DNA from: Gillisia hiemivivida
GTDB taxonomy: Bacteria > Bacteroidota > Bacteroidia > Flavobacteriales > Flavobacteriaceae
Reading direction: 5' to 3'
NCBI RefSeq assembly: GCF_007997295.1
Contig: NZ_VORY01000005.1
Coordinates: forward strand, 1 to 64,000
Length of the DNA stretch: 64,000 bases
The notes below the pieces were generated by a model. That model saw nothing but the letters and a program-made list of their open reading frames with translations, was not told the origin of the DNA and did not search any database. Every line of letters begins with the position of its first letter. Position 1 is the first letter of the stretch. Both the position numbers and the translations under genes were made by a program. Positions 56,032 through 64,000 of this stretch are shown one piece after another.

Positions 56032-56060
56032 AAAAAAAACTCCTTAGTTTCCTAAGGAGT
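56032..56060 (-). terminator. Terminator of tRNA-His
   Basis: Minus strand ACTCCTTAGG with CTAAGGAGT and a short loop, followed by seven T. It ends nine bases past the tRNA. Confidence 0.88.
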
Positions 56061-56068
56061 TTAAAAAA

Positions 56069-56144
56069 GGGTGGAAGACCGGGTTCGAACCGGCGACCCT
56101 CGGTACCACAAACCGATGCTCTAACCAGCTGAGCTACAACCACC
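56069..56144 (-). tRNA. tRNA-His (anticodon GTG)
   Basis: Minus strand. D-arm GCTC...GAGC, anticodon stem TCGGT/ACCGA with loop TTGTGGT (GTG), T-arm GCCGG TTCGAAC CCGGT. The 5' extra G opposite C73 is the histidine identity mark. The acceptor stem pairs GTGG with CCAC but has two adjacent T-T mismatches (positions 5-68 and 6-67) before a closing G-C. No CCA tail beyond CC is encoded. Confidence 0.93.
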
Positions 56145-56203
56145 ATTTATTCGCGGATGCAAATGTATATTTTTTCTGTAATTCTGCAAAGAAAAAAATG
56201 AAA

Positions 56204-56920
56204 TTAAATTAGGTCAAAAATAGAATCCACTGCAGGATAACGTTCTACGGTAAAACCTTCTGCATGTTCAGTTCCAATAAGTCTTCCCAAGTCTCTTGCG
56301 CGATAGGTAATACTATCAAAAAAGTTGTCGCTAGAGATAGGTGTTGCAGGTTCGCTACTATCTTTATCAAAAAACTGTGTCTTATAAGCCTTCACAGAAT
56401 TCATCTTTATATCCATATAACCAGTAATATCTACTGCAATATCCGGAGTGATATTTTTCCATTGAATATAATGATATACATGCTTTGGCCTCCAAGGCTC
56501 CTGCACTACCCCATTATCTTTAGTTTCAATTTTTAAAAGTCCGCTCAAAAAGCAGGCATCGCTCACTAATTTAGAGCCTTTCCCATGATCTATATGCCTG
56601 TCATCTATCGCGTTGCAAAACACAATCTCTGGCTTATATTTCCTAATAATTCTTATAACCTCTAACTGATGTTCTTCATTATTGATAAAGAAGCCATCTT
56701 TGAATCCTAAATTTTCTCTTATTTTTAAGCCAAGTATCTTGGCCGCATCTGCAGCTTCTTGGTCTCGGGTTTCAGCAGTTCCCCGAGTACCCAGTTCTCC
56801 ACGAGTAAGATCTAGAACTCCGACTTTTTTACCTTTATCTACTTCCTTAGCGATTGTTCCTGCACAACTCAACTCAATATCATCTGGATGTGAGCCAATA
56901 GCCAAAATATCTAATTTCAT
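56204..56920 (-). CDS. bshB1: Bacillithiol biosynthesis deacetylase BshB1
   Basis: 238 residues. LmbE/PIG-L zinc deacetylase with DILAIGSHPDDIELSCAGTI (His, Asp-Asp of the zinc site), DLTRGELGTRGTAETRDQEA, and FCNAIDDRHIDHGKGSKLV with the HxxDH pair. The TRGExGTRGT block is specific for BshB1, which removes the acetyl group from GlcNAc-malate in the making of bacillithiol, the main low-molecular-weight thiol of many Bacteroidota. The PLP enzyme gene lies 26 bases upstream in the same direction, so they may share a transcript. Confidence 0.93.
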   Translation of the reverse strand: MKLDILAIGSHPDDIELSCAGTIAKEVDKGKKVGVLDLTRGELGTRGTAETRDQEAADAAKILGLKIRENLGFKDGFFINNEEHQLEVIRIIRKYKPEIVFCNAIDDRHIDHGKGSKLVSDACFLSGLLKIETKDNGVVQEPWRPKHVYHYIQWKNITPDIAVDITGYMDIKMNSVKAYKTQFFDKDSSEPATPISSDNFFDSITYRARDLGRLIGTEHAEGFTVERYPAVDSIFDLI

Positions 56921-56946
56921 ATATGTAATATTGTCTCTATTATTTT

Positions 56947-58110
56947 TTAAGCCTTTAATTCTTTAACAGCCTCCAAAGCCTGCTCTAAATCTGCAATAAG
57001 ATCTTCTTTCTCTTCAATCCCAACAGAAAAGCGCATCAGGTTATCTTTGATTCCCTCTGCCTCTCTTTCTTCGGCGCTTAACAATGCGTGAGAAGTTAAT
57101 GTTGGTAAAAGAATGGTAGACTCAACTCCTGCAAGACTCATTGAAGGCTTTATCATCTTTAATTGCTTCTGAAATAAAGAAGCATTTATACCTTCTTTCA
57201 ATTCGAAAGAAAGCATTCCTCCAAAACCTCGCATTTGAGATTTCGCTAGCTCATGATCTGGATGCGATTTTAATCCTGGATAGTATACTCGTTCCACATC
57301 CTCATGCTTTTCCAGGTACTTAGCCAGTTTTTTAGCATTCTTATTCTGAGCTTTAACTCGTAAGCCCATTGTTTTAATACTTCTTTCCAAAAGCCAAACG
57401 GTATAATCGCTTAAATTACCTCCAAAATTCTTAGCTAACTGAAAAATGGTATCAATATGTTCTTCCGTAGAAATAACAGTACCAGCCAGTATATCACTAT
57501 GACCACCCATGTATTTAGTAGCAGAATGAATAACAACATCTATCCCGAAATCTATAGGATTCTGATTCACTGGAGAAGCAAACGTATTATCTATCATACT
57601 TACAAGGCCGTGCTCCTTAGCGATTTTTGATATCGCTTTAAGATCTGTAATTGTAAGTAACGGATTGGAAGGCGTCTCTATATAAATAACCTTAGTACTC
57701 TTTTTGATCTCAGCTTCAAAACTTTTGGGCTTCAGATCTTTCGTGAATGAATAGGATATCCCGAATTTTTCAAACTCTTCCACTATCAGATTTCTGGTTC
57801 CGCCATAAAGGGTGTTTTGTAACACCACATGATCTCCACTACGCAAAAATGCCAACATAGACGTGCTTACTGCAGCCATTCCGCTCCCAAAGATCAAGGC
57901 AGCTTCCCCGTTTTCTAAAGCAGCCATTTTCTCAGCTAATGCAACCTGATTAGGGGTATTAAAATATCTTGGATATCGCTTTACCTCAACATCTTCAAAA
58001 GCATAGGAAGTAGACATATATAATGGGGAAATAGCCCCTTTAAACTGAGTATCATTTAATTCTCCTGCATGAGTGCAACGAGTGTTAATTCCAAGTTTTT
58101 TATCAATCAT
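56947..58110 (-). CDS. Trans-sulfuration PLP enzyme (cystathionine synthase/lyase, methionine gamma-lyase type)
   Basis: 387 residues. Cys/Met-metabolism PLP family: CTHAGELNDTQFKGAISPLY, FGSGMAAVSTSMLAFLRSGD, TLYGGTRNL, DNTFASPVNQNP, and the PLP lysine in HSATKYMGGHSDI. Near the end GVESTILLPTLTSHA. Members interconvert homocysteine, cysteine and methionine derivatives; which reaction cannot be decided from these motifs. Immediately upstream of bshB1, which fits thiol metabolism (cysteine is a building block of bacillithiol). Confidence 0.9.
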   Translation of the reverse strand: MIDKKLGINTRCTHAGELNDTQFKGAISPLYMSTSYAFEDVEVKRYPRYFNTPNQVALAEKMAALENGEAALIFGSGMAAVSTSMLAFLRSGDHVVLQNTLYGGTRNLIVEEFEKFGISYSFTKDLKPKSFEAEIKKSTKVIYIETPSNPLLTITDLKAISKIAKEHGLVSMIDNTFASPVNQNPIDFGIDVVIHSATKYMGGHSDILAGTVISTEEHIDTIFQLAKNFGGNLSDYTVWLLERSIKTMGLRVKAQNKNAKKLAKYLEKHEDVERVYYPGLKSHPDHELAKSQMRGFGGMLSFELKEGINASLFQKQLKMIKPSMSLAGVESTILLPTLTSHALLSAEEREAEGIKDNLMRFSVGIEEKEDLIADLEQALEAVKELKA

Positions 58111-58334
58111 AAGCTTTGCTATTTAAGTATTCTAAATTTTGCTCTAATGTAAAAAGAATTTATCTAAACTCTTTTCAACAAAAGCTAATATCATAAATTC
58201 TGAAACTATTTTTCAGAAATAATAACCTGTGTTAATATATAGAGTTAAACTTAGTTTAAAGTCCATGCATTCCACACTTCCACAATCGATAATCCGTATC
58301 TTGGTATCGTCAAATTAATATGAAAAAGAAAATT

Positions 58335-59387
58335 ATGAGCGAAGTTAAAGCATATGCTGCATCATCTAAAACTGCAGAACTGGAACCATTCAAGTTAGAA
58401 AGAAGAGATATCACTAAGGAAGATGTAGAAATAGATATTCTTTTCTGTGGAGTTTGTCACAGTGATATTCATACAGTGAAAAACGATTGGAAAAACTCTC
58501 AGTATCCCGTAGTGCCAGGTCATGAAATTGTTGGCCGTGTAACCAAAGTTGGTGATAACGTTCAGAATTTCAAAGAAGGAGATCTAGTTGGAGTTGGATG
58601 TATGGTGGATTCTTGCCAAACTTGCGATTCTTGTATGGAAGATCTGGAACAGTATTGTGAAAATGGTGCGACTTTCACTTATAACAGTAAAGACAAACAT
58701 TTAGGAGGACATACCTTTGGAGGATATTCAGAGAAAGTAGTAGTAGATAAAAAATTCGTACTTAACGTTCCTGAAAATCTAGATCTCGAAGCGGTAGCTC
58801 CCCTACTATGCGCAGGTATTACAACCTTTTCTCCTCTTAATCATTGGAATGTAAAAAAAGGAGACAAAGTCGGTGTAATTGGTCTTGGCGGATTAGGACA
58901 TATGGGAATTAAATTTGCTCATGCAATGGGTGCTCATGTTGTAATGATCACTACTTCCCCAGAAAAAAGTAAGGACGCTACAAAATTAGGAGCAGATGAA
59001 GTTTTGATCTCCAAAGATGAGGACGAAATGAAGAAACATGCTAATTCTTTTGATTTTTTACTGAATACTGTACCTGTTGGGCATGATACCAATCCTTATA
59101 TCGCATTACTTAAGAGAGATGCAACAATGGTGCTGGTTGGAGCAGTAGAACCTTTAGATCCAATTCATGGAGGTGGTTTAATTGCCAGTAGAAAAAGTAT
59201 TGCTGGTTCTCTTATTGGTGGAATCAAGGAAACTCAGGAAATGTTAGATTTTTGTGGGAAACACAATATAGTTTCGGATGTGGAGATGATAGATATCCAA
59301 AACATCAATGAAGCTTATGAAAGAGTTCAGAAATCTGATGTGAAATATCGATTTGTGATAGATATGAAGTCGCTTAAGGAGAGCTAA
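58335..59387 (+). CDS. Zinc-dependent NAD(P) alcohol dehydrogenase
   Basis: 350 residues from the ATG at 58335 (MSEVKAYAASS); an upstream ATG adds five basic codons and is less likely. Medium-chain dehydrogenase of the cinnamyl-alcohol dehydrogenase/YahK group: catalytic zinc CGVCHSDIHT and PGHEIVG, structural zinc cysteines in DSCQTCDSCMEDLEQYC, Rossmann GVIGLGGLGHMGIKFAHAMG. These reduce a wide range of aldehydes with NADPH. Monocistronic. Confidence 0.9.
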   Translation: MSEVKAYAASSKTAELEPFKLERRDITKEDVEIDILFCGVCHSDIHTVKNDWKNSQYPVVPGHEIVGRVTKVGDNVQNFKEGDLVGVGCMVDSCQTCDSCMEDLEQYCENGATFTYNSKDKHLGGHTFGGYSEKVVVDKKFVLNVPENLDLEAVAPLLCAGITTFSPLNHWNVKKGDKVGVIGLGGLGHMGIKFAHAMGAHVVMITTSPEKSKDATKLGADEVLISKDEDEMKKHANSFDFLLNTVPVGHDTNPYIALLKRDATMVLVGAVEPLDPIHGGGLIASRKSIAGSLIGGIKETQEMLDFCGKHNIVSDVEMIDIQNINEAYERVQKSDVKYRFVIDMKSLKES

Positions 59388-59520
59388 ACCCTTTTCCAAA
59401 ATAATTTATTGAGGTTGCTTTTAAAGTTCATACTTTAGGTCATCTGATTAACTTTCAGATTGTGCTGAATTGAGTTTTAAAAGCAGCCTCTTTTTAATTT
59501 AACAATTAACCAAATACAAC

Positions 59521-59898
59521 ATGGGAATATTTTCATCTTTATTAGGAAATGCAGGCAGCATAGAAACAGCTGTTCTGGAAAAGGATTATGGAAAATTATT
59601 AATTCCTTCGGAAACTATTGAAGCTGGATTCAAATTGATAAGAGACACTTTTATATTTACAGATAAAAGATTGATCTTAATAGATGTACAAGGCTTGACA
59701 GGTAGAAAAATGGAGTATTTCTCGGTAAGCTATCGAAGCATTTCTAGATTTAGTGTTGAAACCGCTGGAAGTTTCGATCTGGATGCCGAATTAAAGATCT
59801 GGATCTCCGGAGAACAAAACCCTTCCATTTCAAAAAGATTCAATAAGAGTGTGGATATTTATGAAGTCCAGAAGATCTTGGCGGAACATATCTTGTAA
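59521..59898 (+). CDS. PH-domain protein (bPH family)
   Basis: 125 residues. The pattern FKLIRDTFIFTDKRLILIDV, then GRKMEYFSVSYRSISRFSVE and LWISG-type strand LKIWISGEQNP, is that of the bacterial pleckstrin-homology family (YvbH-type). Function unknown; such proteins may bind membranes or partners. It is preceded by GAGGTTGCTTTTAAAG and followed by AAGCAGCCTC (59413-59487), which pair as an attenuator-like stem upstream of it. Confidence 0.85.
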   Translation: MGIFSSLLGNAGSIETAVLEKDYGKLLIPSETIEAGFKLIRDTFIFTDKRLILIDVQGLTGRKMEYFSVSYRSISRFSVETAGSFDLDAELKIWISGEQNPSISKRFNKSVDIYEVQKILAEHIL

Positions 59899-59960
59899 AA
59901 TACGCTTTCAATTTCTTAAATGTAGAGCGAAAAACCTACAGGCTTTTTTATCTTTACACT

Positions 59961-61199
59961 ATGAAATTACTTTTTACGAATATTAAAGAACTGCTTCAGG
60001 TTAGAGAAGCTTCTGTTTTAAAACTTTCAGGAAAAGAGATGAATATACTTCCAACAATCAAGAATGCTTGGTTATTAGTGGAAGATGATAAGATCTCCGA
60101 CTATGGAAAAATGGATGATCTTTCTGAGATTTCAGCAGATAAAACTATAGATCTTACCGGAAAAATGGTTCTTCCCAGCTGGTGTGATTCTCATACCCAT
60201 ATTGTTTACGCAGGGAACAGAGAACAAGAATTCGGACAGCGAATTAGTGGCCTATCTTATGAAGAGATCGCCAATAATGGCGGAGGAATATTAAATTCTG
60301 CTACAACTTTACAAAATACTTCTGAAGAGGATCTTTACGATCAATCTGCAAAAAGACTAGAGGAGGTCATTCAGCAAGGTACCGGCGCAGTAGAGATAAA
60401 ATCTGGGTACGGATTAACAAAAGATGCTGAGCTCAAAATACTTAGAGTGATAAAAAAATTACAGCAGAATTACAGCCTACCTATAAAAGCCACCTTTTTA
60501 GGAGCTCATGCCCTACCCTTAGAATATAAAAATAAGAAAGAGAAATACATAGATCATGTGATCAATGAAATTCTTCCTGCAGTTGCAGAGGAAAATCTTG
60601 CGGATTATATCGATATTTTTTGCGAACACGGATATTTTACGGTAGAAGACACCAATAAATTATTAAAAGCTGCAGCCAAATTCAATTTACGTCCTAAAAT
60701 TCATGTGAATCAGTTCAACGCAATTGGTGGTGTGCAGGCAGGAGTCGAAAACAATGCTCTAAGTGTGGATCACTTAGAAGAAATGAAACCAGAAGACATC
60801 CAGGCATTGAAGAATTCTGAAACCATGCCAGTAGCATTACCTGGATGCTCACTCTTTTTGAGCATTCCTTATACCCCGGCCAGAATGATCATAGATGCAG
60901 ATCTGCCGCTAGCCTTGGCCACAGATTTTAATCCCGGGAGTGCTCCAAGCGGAAATATGAATCTTGTAGTATCATTAGCTTGTATTAAAATGAAAATGAC
61001 CCCAGAAGAAGCAATTAATGCAGCAACTATAAATGGCGCCTACGCTATGGATTTAAGTGAAAAAGTAGGGAGTATTACCAGAGGTAAGCTTGCCAATTTA
61101 ATAATAACAAAGGCTATTCCATCTTACACATACATTCCGTATGCTTTTGGGAGTAATCCTATTGAAGCAATTTATATTAAAGGAAAATTGATCAAGTAA
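59961..61199 (+). CDS. hutI: Imidazolonepropionase
   Basis: 412 residues. Amidohydrolase with metal His pair in LPSWCDSHTHIVYAGNREQE, then GGILNSATTLQN, EIKSGYGLTKDAELK, HVNQFNAIGG, and DFNPGSAPSGNMNLV. It opens the imidazolone ring to N-formimidoylglutamate, the third step of histidine breakdown. First gene of hutI-hutG-GNAT; the hutG start shares the last base of its stop. hutH and hutU are not in the window. A weak -7 box (TATCTTTA) ends five bases before the ATG. Confidence 0.95.
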   Translation: MKLLFTNIKELLQVREASVLKLSGKEMNILPTIKNAWLLVEDDKISDYGKMDDLSEISADKTIDLTGKMVLPSWCDSHTHIVYAGNREQEFGQRISGLSYEEIANNGGGILNSATTLQNTSEEDLYDQSAKRLEEVIQQGTGAVEIKSGYGLTKDAELKILRVIKKLQQNYSLPIKATFLGAHALPLEYKNKKEKYIDHVINEILPAVAEENLADYIDIFCEHGYFTVEDTNKLLKAAAKFNLRPKIHVNQFNAIGGVQAGVENNALSVDHLEEMKPEDIQALKNSETMPVALPGCSLFLSIPYTPARMIIDADLPLALATDFNPGSAPSGNMNLVVSLACIKMKMTPEEAINAATINGAYAMDLSEKVGSITRGKLANLIITKAIPSYTYIPYAFGSNPIEAIYIKGKLIK

Positions 61200-62194
61200 T
61201 GGAGGGAATTAAAATATATAATTTAAAAGACGTCGAGAAGATTATAAAAACCCGGGATGGAGAAACCAAGTTTGGGGAGCGGGTACATTTTATAGAAGAC
61301 CTAGAGGAGCTTGTAACTATTGATGCCAAATATGTGCTTTTCGGGGTTCCAGAGGATATTGGAGTGCGTGGAAATCTAGGTAAAGCTGGAACTTCAGGCG
61401 CGTGGAAATGCTGTTTAAATTCGCTCTTGAATATTCAGGCAAATCAGTACACCAAACCAGAAAAAATGATTTTACTAGGTGAAGTGGATTGTGGAGAGGC
61501 AATGAAAAAGGCTTCGAACATAGATCCTGCAGATCCTAATTATCATTTAAAACTGGGAGATCTTATTAGCAAAATAGATGAAGTAGTAAGTGGAATTGTC
61601 GCTAAGATCATTTCCGCAGGGAAGATTCCAATAATAATTGGCGGCGGGCACAACAATGCCTTCGGAAATATTAAAGGGGCTTCTGAAGCTCTAAAAAAGC
61701 CGCTGAATGTTTTAAATATAGATGCCCATACCGATCTTAGAAGAACCGATTACAGACATAGTGGTAATGGCTTTAGCTGTGCAAGAAAAGAAAACTTTCT
61801 AGGGAAATATCGAATTTTCGGACTGCATCAAAATTATACTCCAGAATATATTTTCAATGAAATGAATCAATCTGCAAACGATGGCTATCGTCTATTTGAA
61901 CATTTAATTTTAATGCCTTCAGAAAAGATCGTTAAATCGTTTAGAGAAGAGATGGAATTTGTATCTCACGATAATTTTGGATTAGAACTAGATTGCGACG
62001 CAATAAAGGGCTTTCCCAGCAGCGCTCAAACTCCAAGCGGATTTGCCATAAATATGATAAGGAATTTTATCAGAATTGCTTCCGAAGAAGAACACATTAA
62101 ATATTTACACATTTGTGAAGCTGCACCTACAGAGGAGACAGAGAACAAAATAGGAAAAGCTTTAAGTTACTTTATAACAGATTTTATTAGATAA
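61199..62194 (+). CDS. hutG: Formimidoylglutamase
   Basis: 331 residues. Ureohydrolase (arginase) fold with the two manganese ligand blocks GGGHNNAFGN and NIDAHTDLRRTD, and the third, LELDCDAIKGF. It hydrolyses N-formimidoylglutamate to glutamate and formamide, the last step of the pathway with hutI. Overlaps hutI by one base at the start and the GNAT gene by one base at the end, so all three are translationally coupled. Confidence 0.93.
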   Translation: MEGIKIYNLKDVEKIIKTRDGETKFGERVHFIEDLEELVTIDAKYVLFGVPEDIGVRGNLGKAGTSGAWKCCLNSLLNIQANQYTKPEKMILLGEVDCGEAMKKASNIDPADPNYHLKLGDLISKIDEVVSGIVAKIISAGKIPIIIGGGHNNAFGNIKGASEALKKPLNVLNIDAHTDLRRTDYRHSGNGFSCARKENFLGKYRIFGLHQNYTPEYIFNEMNQSANDGYRLFEHLILMPSEKIVKSFREEMEFVSHDNFGLELDCDAIKGFPSSAQTPSGFAINMIRNFIRIASEEEHIKYLHICEAAPTEETENKIGKALSYFITDFIR

Positions 62195-62652
62195 TGGAAA
62201 TACTATCATACTCCCCAAAATATGCCGAAGACTTTAAAAATCTTAATATCGCGTGGCTAGAAAAATACTTTTGGGTAGAACCGCATGATGAAGATGTTCT
62301 TGGGAATCCAGAGAAATACATCATAACACCGGGTGGAAATATTTTCTTTGTGAAAGATAATGAAGAAATAATAGGGTGTGTAGCCTTAATGAAAATGGAA
62401 GACGATATTTTCGAACTTACAAAAATGGCCGTAATTCCTGCTGCCCAGGGAAAGAACATCGGGCAAAAACTAATGGAACATACCATTAATTTCGCCAAGG
62501 ATAAAAATTGGAAAAAACTGATAATTTATTCTAACAGGAAACTTGAAAACGCTATTTATATTTATAAAAAATATGGGTTTATTGAAATCCCTATCGAAGA
62601 AAACAATCCGTATTCCAGAGGAGATATTAAGATGGAGTTGAACCTTTCATAA
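62194..62652 (+). CDS. GNAT family N-acetyltransferase
   Basis: 152 residues. EILSYSPKYAEDFKNLNIAW start, then FELTKMAVIPAAQGKNIGQK (acetyl-CoA motif VxxxxQGxxIGQ) and NAIYIYKKYGFIEI. A MarR-associated GNAT subgroup that acetylates small amines or amino acids. Its start overlaps the hutG stop, so it may act on a product or side product of histidine breakdown. Terminator at 62716. Confidence 0.88.
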   Translation: MEILSYSPKYAEDFKNLNIAWLEKYFWVEPHDEDVLGNPEKYIITPGGNIFFVKDNEEIIGCVALMKMEDDIFELTKMAVIPAAQGKNIGQKLMEHTINFAKDKNWKKLIIYSNRKLENAIYIYKKYGFIEIPIEENNPYSRGDIKMELNLS

Positions 62653-62715
62653 ATATTTATTAATTGCGAGAGATTGCCTTGTAGCTTTCTTAACTTTATA
62701 AGATTGTTACTCTTG

Positions 62716-62738
62716 AAGCCCCATCTGGGGTTTTTTTT
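62716..62738 (+). terminator. Terminator of the hutI-hutG-GNAT unit
   Basis: AAGCCCC with GGGGTTT around ATCT, followed by eight T. Confidence 0.88.
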
Positions 62739-62777
62739 GGTTGACAAAATTTATACTAATTAACTAAAACATTCAAA

Positions 62778-63578
62778 ATGAAAAGATCAATAATTGCCAT
62801 ATTTTGCATGGGTGTATTGTTTAGCTCTTGTAAAAATGAAGAAAAAAATGAAGCGATTTCTGAAACTGAGCTTACAGCTGAAGTAGATCAGGAAATGGAA
62901 ACTTCAAATGCTACTTTGGAAATTGAACCTATCTCTCACGCTACAGCTTTGTTAAAATGGGGAGATGCAGTGATCTATACAGACCCTGTTGGCGGAGCTG
63001 ATGTTTTTGAAGGTAAAGCTGCACCTAGTTTTGTTTTGATCACAGATATTCACGGAGATCATATGGATGCTAAAACTTTGGAAGCACTTAATTTGGGGGA
63101 TACAAAGATCATTGTTCCACAAGCGGTTAAAGATCAATTACCAAAAGAGATGGAAGCTAATTTAATTGTGATGAACAATGGCGAAACCAATGAAATTATG
63201 GGATTTTCAATTAAAGCAATCCCAATGTATAATTTACCTGAAGCCAAAGATGCAATGCATACTAAAGGAAGAGGTAATGGTTATGTAATTGAAAAAGACG
63301 GTCAACGATTATATATTTCAGGAGATACTGAAGACATCCCAGAGATGAGAGACTTGGAGAATATAGACGTAGCATTAATTTGCATGAACTTGCCATACAC
63401 TATGACCGTGGAAGATGCAGCAGATGGAGTTTTAGCTTTTGCACCGAAAAAAGTATATCCATACCATTACAGAGGAAAAGATGGACTTGCAGACGTTTCT
63501 AAATTCAAGGAATTAGTAAACAAAGGGAATAAGGAGATTGAAGTGGTTCAATTGAACTGGTATCCAGAAATGAAGTAA
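62778..63578 (+). CDS. Metallo-beta-lactamase fold hydrolase, lipoprotein
   Basis: 266 residues. Lipoprotein signal MKRSIIAIFCMGVLFSSC (Cys18), then an acidic linker. The MBL-fold starts ISHATALLKWGDAVIYTDPV and carries the metal motif ITDIHGDHMDAKTLEAL (HGDH: DxHxDH variant, first His replaced by Asp). Later RLYISGDTEDIPEM and YPYHYRGKDGL supply further ligands. Similar to UlaG-like/YtkL hydrolases, but membrane-anchored and exported. Substrate unknown. Confidence 0.85.
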   Translation: MKRSIIAIFCMGVLFSSCKNEEKNEAISETELTAEVDQEMETSNATLEIEPISHATALLKWGDAVIYTDPVGGADVFEGKAAPSFVLITDIHGDHMDAKTLEALNLGDTKIIVPQAVKDQLPKEMEANLIVMNNGETNEIMGFSIKAIPMYNLPEAKDAMHTKGRGNGYVIEKDGQRLYISGDTEDIPEMRDLENIDVALICMNLPYTMTVEDAADGVLAFAPKKVYPYHYRGKDGLADVSKFKELVNKGNKEIEVVQLNWYPEMK

Positions 63579-63587
63579 AATGACAAG

Positions 63588-63983
63588 CTAAAAATAACCG
63601 GTCTTTGCTTGAAAATAGGTGAACAGGTTATAGATCACAAATAACCATAATAAAAGGATGATAAAAGCAACAATATAATTGTTCTTTTTCATCCTTTTTG
63701 GGTTTTTAAGCGCCGTTGCCCTAGCATCAGTAATTACAATTTCCGGTATCAGTTTTATGGATACCGTTATTAATAGTGGCACTAGAATTAGGTCATCTAG
63801 AATACCTAAAACGGGAATAAAGTCGGGTATTAAATCAATAGGACTTAATAAATATCCCACTGTTATACCTATTAGTAATTTTGCAGTCCATGGAGTTCGA
63901 GGATCGCTATAAGCGATAGATAAAACCTGGATCTCGTTCTTAAGCTTCTTAACCTTTGATTTAAGTTTATTAAAAAAATCCAA
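63588..63983 (-). CDS. YkvA family DUF1232 membrane protein
   Basis: 131 residues. The DUF1232 signature KLLIGITVGYLLSPIDLIPD, followed by FIPVLGILDDLILVPLLI, places it in the YkvA family of two-helix proteins. A basic, coiled-coil-prone N-terminus (NKLKSKVKKLKNEIQ) precedes it, and a C-terminal third helix (IVAFIILLLWLFVIYNLF) is extra. Role not established; linked by others to cell envelope behaviour. Convergent with the preceding lipoprotein gene. Confidence 0.9.
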   Translation of the reverse strand: MDFFNKLKSKVKKLKNEIQVLSIAYSDPRTPWTAKLLIGITVGYLLSPIDLIPDFIPVLGILDDLILVPLLITVSIKLIPEIVITDARATALKNPKRMKKNNYIVAFIILLLWLFVIYNLFTYFQAKTGYF

Positions 63984-64000
63984 TTTTTATTCTTTGGATA

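Overview
The window is chromosomal DNA from a member of the Bacteroidota, family Flavobacteriaceae (the gene content looks like a marine Gramella/Salegentibacter-type organism; the genus is a guess). Evidence: low GC; promoters of the Bacteroidota type (-7 box TAnnTTTG) in front of csp, ribB, ftsK, mnmA, guaA and others; a type B T9SS sorting domain; bacillithiol deacetylase BshB1; and flavobacterial gene neighbourhoods (ftsK-lolA-lptF/G-ribBA; DUF3820-pyrG-yidC; guaA-LysM).

Layout. 0-9.6 kb is accessory, repeat-rich and decaying: the start of an IS4-type transposase runs off the left edge, followed by two GNAT acetyltransferases, a DUF5996 gene broken by a dispersed repeat, several small membrane proteins (two under 60 residues), and an MltF-like lytic transglycosylase. 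9.6-22.3 kb holds a large T9SS-exported protein split by a 225-bp MITE, an LpxR-like lipid A deacylase, a REP-associated tyrosine transposase (RAYT) flanked by REP palindromes, and secreted or lipoprotein hydrolases (amidohydrolase, serine hydrolase, cyclase, nitrilase). 22.4-36.6 kb is mostly core: FtsK, LolA, LptF/G permease, RibBA, nitroreductase, SanA-like protein, HAD phosphatase, L,D-transpeptidase, cold shock protein, GH3 protein and a large flavoprotein. 36.9-40.1 kb is a small redox/detoxification group with a TetR regulator and a second copy of the MITE. 40.4-54.9 kb carries DUF3820, PyrG, YidC, MnmA, a nitronate monooxygenase-like enzyme, the guaA-LysM-OsmC-DUF922 run, a SIMPL gene with an in-frame stop, a DsbA-like protein and a PNPO-like protein. 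54.9-56.1 kb is a non-coding 454-bp tandem duplication next to tRNA-His. 56.2-64 kb holds BshB1, a trans-sulfuration PLP enzyme, an alcohol dehydrogenase, a PH-domain protein, hutI-hutG-GNAT, a metallo-hydrolase lipoprotein and a DUF1232 protein.

The most unusual content is the repeats. A structured, partly deleted element (called R here, 12 copies, about 30-165 bp) sits with the same polarity at gene 3' ends. One end, TTTAATCCCTCATTGAGGG on the coding strand, coincides with or closely follows stop codons and even supplies the last codons of genes (the tail FNPSLRV). One copy lies inside the DUF5996 gene, so the element appears to move. A separate 225-bp MITE with 9-bp target duplications, a RAYT/REP system and a mosaic hairpin-rich repeat (around mnmA and in the tandem array) bring the total to four independent repeat systems in 64 kb. 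No CRISPR array, prophage, restriction system or complete insertion sequence was found.
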